Source of the DNA: Patescibacteria group bacterium
GTDB lineage: Bacteria; Patescibacteriota; Gracilibacteria; UM-FILTER-43-11
DNA: 6,259 bases
Assembly (NCBI GenBank): GCA_029260985.1
Contig: JAJDCE010000048.1
Location: 1 to 6,259, forward strand
Reading direction: 5' to 3'
Shown in pieces: positions 1-5,485 of the stretch. A program made the translations under genes and the position numbers. Under the pieces are notes generated by a model. That model was given only the letters and a program-made list of their open reading frames with translations, ran no database searches and was not told where the DNA came from. Position 1 is the first letter of the stretch, and each line of letters begins with the position of its first letter.

Positions 1-680
1 TTCTTTCCAGTTTGTCCAGTGCGAACCATTTCATTTCTCCAGATTGTATTCCAATCTTCCTCTTCCTCATCAACTGTGGTGGTAGAGTCGAGGAGTGGTG
101 TATCTGGGTTTCCATTTTGGAACCATATGTGATCTTTAATCTCGGGCCCATCTAAAACTTCGCCGACCCACGGATCTACAACAAGTGCATCACCCCAGGT
201 GTCAGGCTCTTGCGTGATGGCATCTGGAGGCATGCCCCATACAGTAAAGCTGTGAGAACGATTCTTGCCAGCTTGGATGTAACGGACGTGTTCTTTGACT
301 CCGGCTTTTTTGAGAATGTAATAAGTGACAATGGAATTTTCTCCGCAGTTGCCATAGCCTTTTGACCATGCGACATTGGCTTGAGTGTTGTAGTCATCTC
401 CGAAACTTGGGTCATTACGCACCCAATATACCCCTAACCATGCATAAACAGGTCTGCTAAACCACTCGGAGCTATTAGAATTTATTAGTCTATCGTCTAC
501 AGTCTTGGTCAGCCATTCCGCAATTTCTCTTTTATCTACACCAGTTTCATCCATTTCTCTGACACGCTTAATTACATCACCAATAGAATCCGGATTAGGG
601 GCTTTTTTGGCATTAGCGGCTTGAGGACTAAGAGCAAATAAGGTAAATGCCAGGCAGATTAGGCTTATCTTTTTAATCAT
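1..680 (-). CDS. Secreted transglutaminase-like (papain-fold) cysteine enzyme, C-terminal part beyond window
   Basis: Reading leftward from the ATG at 680-678, the frame stays open for 226 codons to the window edge, so the 3' end is missing. Residues 1-24 form a clear signal peptide: Lys-Lys, a hydrophobic stretch and an ANA cleavage site before Lys25. The mature part carries GNCGEN (Cys112), then SHSFTVW (His143) and VVDPW (Asp169). That order and spacing match the Cys-His-Asp triad of the transglutaminase-like superfamily, whose members are proteases, peptide or glycan hydrolases, or amide cross-linkers. An acidic run (DEEEED, residues 204-209) follows the domain. The protein should act outside the cytoplasmic membrane; substrate and reaction cannot be read from the sequence. 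No Shine-Dalgarno site is visible before the ATG, but the signal peptide begins exactly there, which supports this start. It lies 87 bases after the lipoprotein gene on the same strand and has its own promoter. The cysteine-protease fold is fairly sure; the specific family is not. Confidence 0.85.
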   Translation of the reverse strand, partial: MIKKISLICLAFTLFALSPQAANAKKAPNPDSIGDVIKRVREMDETGVDKREIAEWLTKTVDDRLINSNSSEWFSRPVYAWLGVYWVRNDPSFGDDYNTQANVAWSKGYGNCGENSIVTYYILKKAGVKEHVRYIQAGKNRSHSFTVWGMPPDAITQEPDTWGDALVVDPWVGEVLDGPEIKDHIWFQNGNPDTPLLDSTTTVDEEEEDWNTIWRNEMVRTGQTGK

Positions 681-688
681 GTGTAAAA

Positions 689-726
689 TGTCTAATAAGT
701 TGTCTATTAATAACTCTATCTAATAA
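689..726. repeat. Three short related AT-rich direct repeats downstream of the promoter
   Basis: TGTCTAATAA (689-698), TGTCTATTAATAA (701-713) and TATCTAATAA (717-726) on the plus strand are related units, 12 and 16 bases apart. They cover the -10 region, the predicted transcript start and the leader of the secreted enzyme gene, where an operator could sit. The region is very AT-rich, so chance similarity is a real alternative. No regulator is identified. Confidence 0.25.
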
Positions 727-751
727 TAAAGTTGTTGCTCATTAGGGTCAA
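723..751 (-). promoter_or_regulatory. Sigma70-type promoter for the transglutaminase-like gene
   Basis: On the minus strand TTGACC (751-746) is followed, after exactly 17 bases, by TATTAT (728-723); each box matches five of six consensus bases. Transcription would start near 716, giving a leader of about 36 bases before the ATG at 680. It lies in the gap after the lipoprotein gene, so the secreted enzyme can be expressed apart from the upstream pair. No terminator hairpin separates them, so read-through is also possible. Confidence 0.65.
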
Positions 752-767
752 GTTTCTCCATTTATGA

Positions 768-1136
768 TTATTTTTCTACTTCCCCATATTTTTTGCAGAA
801 CCCCTCACATTTGTTGAATCCAGGAATGCTATTTTTTCTTGAGAAAGATCGACATGTGCCTGTTAAAGCTGCCCCTTTAACACTGATGGTTCTTTTCTTT
901 AGGCAGTACGCTTCTGAGTCAACATTGCATAATGAGTCACAGGTTTCAATTACCTTTTCGTATCCAGGTGATGGGCTAGGAGGTGTTGGTTTTTCGGTTT
1001 TTTCAGGCAGTGTTTGCTTCTCGGCTTTAGGCAGAGGGCTTTTAAAATGCACTGTTTCTTCAGGCTTTTGGTTGCACCCTGCAAGAAGGATGATTAATGC
1101 CGTAAATAGAATTATTTTTTTATAATTATTCAACAT
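768..1136 (-). CDS. Small cysteine-rich lipoprotein of unknown function
   Basis: The 122-residue product opens with a lipoprotein signal: Lys6-Lys7, a hydrophobic stretch, and the lipobox LAGC with the lipidated cysteine at residue 21. Residues 22-60 form a Pro/Lys/Glu-rich linker, typical of a spacer that holds a domain away from the membrane. The C-terminal domain (61-122) contains six cysteines at 66, 70, 78, 95, 110 and 114, as CxxxC, a single Cys, a single Cys, then CxxxC, with a GTC motif at 93-95. An even number outside the membrane suggests three disulfides or a metal site. I do not recognise a named family. Its ATG lies 11 bases past the glycosyltransferase stop codon, so the two are probably co-transcribed; AAGAAAG just before the ATG is at best a weak ribosome site. 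Anchoring to the outer face of the membrane is well supported; the role is unknown. Confidence 0.85.
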   Translation of the reverse strand: MLNNYKKIILFTALIILLAGCNQKPEETVHFKSPLPKAEKQTLPEKTEKPTPPSPSPGYEKVIETCDSLCNVDSEAYCLKKRTISVKGAALTGTCRSFSRKNSIPGFNKCEGFCKKYGEVEK

Positions 1137-1147
1137 ACTTTCTTATT

Positions 1148-2224
1148 TTAGCTTGTTATAATTTTTTTCATTTTTTCCTCAAAAACACTTTTATCAAACT
1201 GCTGGGCGATAGAGTGGATTTTTTCTGGATCGTAGTTTTTTTCATTGGCCAGTAATCTTGCCAGTCCATCTTCTAATGATTCGGCAGTGGGTTCATAAAA
1301 GAATTCACCGGAAATGCCTGCTTGTATGCTCTCAGTTACTCCGCCAATGCCGTAAGCGAGCACTGGTTTTCCTGCGGCCATTGCTTCAACTGGGGTGATG
1401 CCAAAATCTTCTTCTCCAGGAAATATAAATGCGCGACAGTGTTCGTAATAATCTCTCACAGCGTGGTCGTCTTTGTACCCGAGAAATTCAATATTATCTT
1501 TGGCAATTGATTCCAGATATTTTTTTTGAGTGCCATCCCCAATGATCACCAGTTTTCGTTTAATTTTATTGAATACTTTTATAGCAAGTTTGATTCGCTT
1601 AAAAGGAGTTAGCGCTGAGACGATCAGAAAGTAGTCTTCATGTTCTTTTTTAGCGGTAAACTTTTTCACATCGACTGGTGGGTAAATCACTTCAGCGTCT
1701 TTTCTCCAGTATTTTTGAATGCGTTTTTGAACGTGCTTCGAGTTGGCGATAAGAATGTCAGGATTGCCGCTTGTCAGAAAGTCCCATTGGCGAATCGGTT
1801 TTAATTTGTCGGCGATTAAAAATTGGGCATAGCTAGAATATTTTTTAGTGTATTCATGGGTGTAATCCCAGGCGTATCGCATAGGGGAATGACAGTAACA
1901 AATATGTTTCGTGTTCTTTCCTGTTTTTAATCCATGCATGAATGCAGAACTGCTAGAAATTACGATGTCATAATTGCTGACATTCATTTTTTCTACGGCT
2001 TTTGGCATTTTAGAAAGGAGGAATTTGGGTGGTATTCCTAAAGCGAGCCACTTTTGAAGATGTGAGGTTTTTATTTTTCGATCTCCAAACCAGTCTGCAG
2101 CCTTCTTTTTATTCTGAAAAATGGTGTAAATGGGGGCTTTTGGGTATAAATCTGACAAGGTTTTTACAACCCGTTCTGCGCCTCCTAATTTGGTGAGCAT
2201 TTCGTGAGCGAGAGCAATTTTCAT
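1148..2224 (-). CDS. GT4-family (GT-B fold) glycosyltransferase
   Basis: This 358-residue cytoplasmic enzyme should transfer a sugar from a nucleotide-sugar donor to a lipid- or polysaccharide-linked acceptor in surface-glycan assembly. The N-terminal acceptor half begins MKIALAHEML with GGAERVV at 14-20 and contains HSPMRYAWD at 112-120, both typical of a group of GT4 enzymes that includes O-antigen and capsule mannosyltransferases. The donor half starts near residue 196 with VSALTPFKR (202-210), whose Lys/Arg normally contact the donor phosphates. It has IIGDG (227-231) and the E-x7-E signature in EEDFGITPVE (Glu272 and Glu280), followed by AMAAGKPVLA and GGVTE. Length is normal and no key motif is missing. 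The donor is not determined; mannose is only a guess from family resemblance. No Shine-Dalgarno site precedes the ATG, but an extended -10 box lies 6 bases upstream. The lipoprotein gene follows in the same direction. Confidence 0.92.
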   Translation of the reverse strand: MKIALAHEMLTKLGGAERVVKTLSDLYPKAPIYTIFQNKKKAADWFGDRKIKTSHLQKWLALGIPPKFLLSKMPKAVEKMNVSNYDIVISSSSAFMHGLKTGKNTKHICYCHSPMRYAWDYTHEYTKKYSSYAQFLIADKLKPIRQWDFLTSGNPDILIANSKHVQKRIQKYWRKDAEVIYPPVDVKKFTAKKEHEDYFLIVSALTPFKRIKLAIKVFNKIKRKLVIIGDGTQKKYLESIAKDNIEFLGYKDDHAVRDYYEHCRAFIFPGEEDFGITPVEAMAAGKPVLAYGIGGVTESIQAGISGEFFYEPTAESLEDGLARLLANEKNYDPEKIHSIAQQFDKSVFEEKMKKIITS

Positions 2225-2230
2225 AGGGAT

Positions 2231-2239
2231 ATTCTAGCA
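2231..2239 (-). promoter_or_regulatory. Extended -10 promoter of the glycosyltransferase-lipoprotein pair, likely leaderless
   Basis: On the minus strand TGC (2239-2237) directly precedes TAGAAT (2236-2231), an extended -10 element. Only 6 bases separate it from the ATG, so a start 7 bases downstream would fall on the A of the ATG at 2224 and give a leaderless mRNA. That fits the lack of a ribosome site. No good -35 box is seen at 16-18 bases, which lowers confidence. Confidence 0.45.
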
Positions 2240-2287
2240 TAATTTATTACAAAGAAATCGAAAATAAAGAAGCTTCATTATTACCCC

Positions 2288-2425
2288 CTTGTCTGAACCG
2301 CTGATTTTCCAGATTAAAGGATTTACCCTGATGGATTAACAGGATAATACAAATAAGCAATCCTGAGAATCTGCGGTCAAAATCCATCCTGGACATCAAT
2401 AGAATCCAGTGAATCAGCGGTTCTG
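2288..2425 (+). repeat. Palindromic interspersed repeat, copy A
   Basis: This 138 bp non-coding element lies between the divergent glycosyltransferase and ATPase genes. Its ends are inverted repeats: 2293-2306 pairs with 2412-2425 at 13 of 14 positions, around the core CTGAACCGCTGATT. Inside, GATGGATT (2330-2337) pairs with AATCCATC (2381-2388), so the element can fold into a long imperfect hairpin. Copy B at 5301-5417 is the same element inverted: 2301-2325 and 2380-2401 are identical to the reverse complement of B over 25 and 22 bases. Copy A has about 30 extra bases in the middle (roughly 2350-2379). It resembles MITE/REP-like palindromes scattered through many environmental bacterial genomes; that resemblance is from memory. 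It encodes no transposase. Confidence 0.85.
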
Positions 2426-2431
2426 TTTCTA

Positions 2432-2460
2432 TTGACAAAATCAAATAAATGTAGTAAAAT
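2432..2460 (+). promoter_or_regulatory. Sigma70-type promoter for the ATPase gene
   Basis: TTGACA (2432-2437), a full -35 consensus, is followed after 17 bases by TAAAAT (2455-2460), matching five of six -10 bases. Transcription would begin near 2467, 11 bases before the GTG start or 92 bases before the alternative ATG. The -35 box begins 7 bases past the end of repeat A, so the element may have brought the promoter or may influence it. Confidence 0.7.
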
Positions 2461-2477
2461 AGTTTCCAAAACAAATA

Positions 2478-5300
2478 GTGCAGGTTTTTTTGATCCTCCA
2501 CTCGTCAATTCTATGTTTATCCGCTATTATAATCCTGCTTAAAATCAAAAATGAATCAATGACCGTTCTCGCTATCTTTCTCTTCATCGGCTTCGTATAT
2601 CTTTTTTTCCACTTCCTACGGGCTTTACGCTTAAGTTCAAATAACCTTGGGATGGAAACGGTTGTTTTGCGCGTGGCTGTATCTAAGCTTAATGAGCGTG
2701 GGCCTATCGTTGCTGAGCAGATTTATTCTGCACTGCATGGGCTGGAGGGGAATTATGGATTTATCGACTACATGTTCGGGCGACCAAAGCCTAGGATCAG
2801 TCTGGAAATTGCGTCTGTAAAAAATGTAATACAGTTTTTTATATGGGCGCCTAAAAAGTACAAAAATGTAATCGAAAGTCAGATATACGCGCAGTATCCC
2901 GATGTTGAAATAAGCGAAGTGGAAGATTATACGAAGGAAGCCTTTGCGATTTTTGAAGTCGATGTGCCTAAAATATCTTCTTCCGTATCAGATTCTGCAG
3001 AATTGGTAGAATACGATTCAAAAGCAGGCACATTAAATGCGAGGGAATCCCGAAGTGCTATGCGTGGCGCTGTTACTGCTGAACTTGGTTTTTCCGAAGC
3101 CTGGGTTTATCCGATTAAGCGTTACCCGCAATTTGAAGATAAGCTTACGCGTCTTGCAACTGAGCCTTTGGCTGGTATTACTGCAACTCTCTCTAAATTA
3201 AACGCTACTGATGAGCAGGCATGGATACAGATAACAATGGAACCGATTGGAGATTGGTCCCGCAAACGAGGGCTTAAGTGTCTGAAAATAGTTACCAATG
3301 GGTTATTTGATAGTGTTTTTTGGTTAAATACGCTTGCTACAAAAATTTATTTAGCACGGGGTTTTTGGAAAAGGTTTTTTTATACCCCTCTTTATCTTTT
3401 GTTTTGGATGATACGTGGTTTTAGAACTTTAGATCTTCCTAGCGGTAAATCTAATAGCGCTCATGATGACGATGAGTTGGATGAGCAGACTTCTCGTAAT
3501 CATGACAGGGAAGATCCGATAACTGCGGCTGTGGATAAAGTTACCAGGCTTATGTTTGATACGAATATCCGCATTGTCTATATTCCACGACCTGAAAACA
3601 GAGATCTGGCTGAAGTGAAATTGAATGAGATAGCAGGTAGTTTTAAGCAGTTCAACCTTCCTAATCTGAACAACCTTGAGATAAGGAGTATAAACAAAAA
3701 TAACATTCAGACATTGCGTCGGTATCAGCAGAGATTGGTGGTTAATCCTATGATTTTAAATGCTGAAGAATTAGCTACTATTTATCATATGCCTGCGATG
3801 GACGTAGGTACGCCGAATGTGTTTTGGGTGAATTCAAGAAGGCTTGAACCACCTCATGATCTGCCGGTTGTCGGAGTTGTACCGGATGAGGAACTTACTA
3901 TTATTGGTGAAACTAATTTTCGTGGACATAAACAGAAATTCGGAATTAAAACAGCAGATCGAAGACGTCACGTATACATAATAGGTAAAACCGGTATGGG
4001 TAAATCCGTACTTTTGGAAAATATGATACGTAGTGATGTTGAACAGAAAAAAGGTGTGGCTATTATCGATCCTCATGGGGATCTGGCAGAGGCGGTAATT
4101 GATTTTGTGCCAGCTCATAGAACAAATGATGTGGTGATTTTAGACCCTTCAGATATTTCCCATCCATTTGCATTTAACATGCTGGAAAGCGGTGATGATC
4201 CAAACAAGAGGAATCTGATTGCATCCGGACTTCTTGGTGTTTTTAAGAAGATGTATTCGGAAAGCTGGGGCCCACGACTTGAACATATTTTGAGGAATTG
4301 TTTACTCGCACTTGCTGAGACTCCCAATACTTCCATGCTCGGCATTATGAGGATTCTTGTTGACGATGAATACCGGCGTAAAATTGTTTCCGGTATCAGT
4401 AATCCGATGGTGAGGAGTTTTTGGGTAGATGAGTTTGGCAAGATGCAGGATAGGATGCGAACGGAGGCTATTTCTCCTATCCAGAACAAGGTTGGCCAAT
4501 TCCTTTCTTCTACTATGATCCGTAATATCGTAGGTCAGGTTAAATCTACTGTTAATATCCGCTTCATGATGGATACGGGTAAAATAATCATAGTAAACCT
4601 ATCCAAAGGTAAGATCGGCGAAGATAATTCCAGTCTGCTTGGCTCCATGCTTATTACAAAGTTCCAGCTGGATGCTATGAGTCGTGCGGATACTGCGGAA
4701 AAGGACAGAAGGGATTTTTATCTATATGTGGATGAGTTTCAGAACTTTGCTACAGATGCTTTTGCTACGATTTTATCCGAGGCCAGAAAGTACAAACTCA
4801 ACCTTACAATGGCGAATCAGTATGTGGCGCAGATGCCTGATGAAGTTCGTGACGCGGTATTTGGTAATGTGGGTACAACCCTTAGCTTTCAGGTTGGTTT
4901 TGATGACGCGGAGTATTTTTCAAATCAGTTTTCTGAAGAGGTATTACCAAACGATATTGTTTCACTTCCTAAATACAATTGTTATACCAAATTGATGATA
5001 GATGGTATGCCGAGTCGTACTTTCTCATTCGGCACATTGCCACCACCTGAAGGAGATCATGAAGAAGGGCGAAGAGAAAAGATTGTCCGATTATCCCGCG
5101 AGCGGTACTGTACAGATCGTGATGTTGTTGAGGATAAGATATTGAGATGGGCTGAAAGTGGGAATGATAAGAAAAAGTTAGATGATGGTGATAAGAAGAA
5201 ATTTGTCGGAGGTGCTAAAAAGAAATTATCTGGAGGTGATGATAAAAATACGAAATCTGAAAAGCCTAAATCGGATAAGCCTAAAAAAGAGAAATCCTAG
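2478..5300 (+). CDS. Membrane-anchored TraG/VirD4/HerA-superfamily DNA-transfer ATPase
   Basis: The 940-residue product resembles type IV secretion coupling-protein ATPases, which pump DNA or nucleoprotein through a membrane pore. Two hydrophobic segments lie at about 4-21 and 29-47, and a third aromatic-rich one at 299-311. A large N-terminal region (about 60-480), with an acidic linker at 327-346, precedes the motor domain. The motor has Walker A GKTGMGKS (503-510), IIDPHGDL (529-536), and Walker B YLYVDEF (748-754) with Asp752 and Glu753, then the conserved NQYVAQM segment (780-786). Residues 898-940 form a Lys/Asp-rich tail with repeated DKKK/AKKK-Gly-Gly units, possibly DNA- or partner-binding. 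The listed start is GTG; an ATG at 2559 (Met28) would leave a single N-terminal membrane helix, and neither start has a Shine-Dalgarno site. No VirB or relaxase gene is nearby. The ATPase class is secure; DNA export, DNA uptake or chromosome handling cannot be told apart. Confidence 0.92.
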   Translation: MQVFLILHSSILCLSAIIILLKIKNESMTVLAIFLFIGFVYLFFHFLRALRLSSNNLGMETVVLRVAVSKLNERGPIVAEQIYSALHGLEGNYGFIDYMFGRPKPRISLEIASVKNVIQFFIWAPKKYKNVIESQIYAQYPDVEISEVEDYTKEAFAIFEVDVPKISSSVSDSAELVEYDSKAGTLNARESRSAMRGAVTAELGFSEAWVYPIKRYPQFEDKLTRLATEPLAGITATLSKLNATDEQAWIQITMEPIGDWSRKRGLKCLKIVTNGLFDSVFWLNTLATKIYLARGFWKRFFYTPLYLLFWMIRGFRTLDLPSGKSNSAHDDDELDEQTSRNHDREDPITAAVDKVTRLMFDTNIRIVYIPRPENRDLAEVKLNEIAGSFKQFNLPNLNNLEIRSINKNNIQTLRRYQQRLVVNPMILNAEELATIYHMPAMDVGTPNVFWVNSRRLEPPHDLPVVGVVPDEELTIIGETNFRGHKQKFGIKTADRRRHVYIIGKTGMGKSVLLENMIRSDVEQKKGVAIIDPHGDLAEAVIDFVPAHRTNDVVILDPSDISHPFAFNMLESGDDPNKRNLIASGLLGVFKKMYSESWGPRLEHILRNCLLALAETPNTSMLGIMRILVDDEYRRKIVSGISNPMVRSFWVDEFGKMQDRMRTEAISPIQNKVGQFLSSTMIRNIVGQVKSTVNIRFMMDTGKIIIVNLSKGKIGEDNSSLLGSMLITKFQLDAMSRADTAEKDRRDFYLYVDEFQNFATDAFATILSEARKYKLNLTMANQYVAQMPDEVRDAVFGNVGTTLSFQVGFDDAEYFSNQFSEEVLPNDIVSLPKYNCYTKLMIDGMPSRTFSFGTLPPPEGDHEEGRREKIVRLSRERYCTDRDVVEDKILRWAESGNDKKKLDDGDKKKFVGGAKKKLSGGDDKNTKSEKPKSDKPKKEKS

Positions 5301-5417
5301 TTGTCTGAACCGCAGATTTACAGGATTTTATTGATGTCCAGGATGGATTTACATGATCATCCTGTTTAATCCATCCTGATAAATCCTTTAATCTGGAAAA
5401 TCAGTGGTTCAGGCAAG
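5301..5417 (-). repeat. Palindromic interspersed repeat, copy B (inverted relative to copy A)
   Basis: This 117 bp element starts directly after the ATPase stop codon (TAG, 5298-5300). Its terminal arms 5305-5319 and 5398-5412 are complementary apart from one G-T pair and one mismatch. Inside, CAGGATGGATT (5339-5349) pairs perfectly with AATCCATCCTG (5368-5378), and GGATTT (5323-5328) with AAATCC (5381-5386), giving a strong cruciform or RNA hairpin. As the first structure in the 3' end of the ATPase mRNA it could protect or terminate it, but the nearest T-run (5435-5441) is too far away for a classic intrinsic terminator. It matches copy A only in reverse complement. Confidence 0.85.
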
Positions 5418-5450
5418 GGAGGTTGTGGGAGGAGTTTTTTTCTGAAGCCC

Positions 5451-5479
5451 TTTACAAAAGCGTATCAGCAAGAGAAAAT
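5451..5479 (+). promoter_or_regulatory. Possible leaderless promoter of the prephenate dehydrogenase gene
   Basis: TTTACA (5451-5456, five of six -35 bases) is followed after 17 bases by GAAAAT (5474-5479, four of six -10 bases). A start 7 bases downstream falls on the A of the ATG at 5486. AAGAGA at 5470-5475 is an alternative weak ribosome site if the gene is read from a longer transcript through repeat B. Confidence 0.4.
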
Positions 5480-5485
5480 ATCTCC

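Noticed and set aside
176..415. Second minus-strand frame of 79 codons within the transglutaminase-like gene
   Set aside because: It overlaps, in another frame, the exact codons for the Cys-His-Asp triad, and its product has no recognisable features.
793..1125. Plus-strand open frame of 110 codons opposite the lipoprotein gene
   Set aside because: The minus-strand frame has a lipobox, a linker and patterned cysteines; the plus-strand product shows no coherent signal and is an antisense shadow.
2288..2425. CRISPR or short tandem array
   Set aside because: The AGGATT-like motifs recur because of the palindromic repeat itself; there are no equal repeats separated by unique spacers.
2247..2501. 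Minus-strand open frame of 84 codons crossing repeat A
   Set aside because: It is made mostly of the palindromic repeat and the ATPase promoter region, has no ribosome site or recognisable domain, and overlaps the ATPase start in antisense.
3834..4499. Overlapping minus-strand open frames inside the ATPase gene
   Set aside because: They lie opposite the conserved Walker A region of a clearly coding plus-strand gene and show no domain.
5301..5441. Intrinsic terminator after the ATPase gene
   Set aside because: Repeat B makes a strong hairpin, but the T-run at 5435-5441 begins 17 bases after it rather than directly at its foot, so a canonical terminator is not supported.
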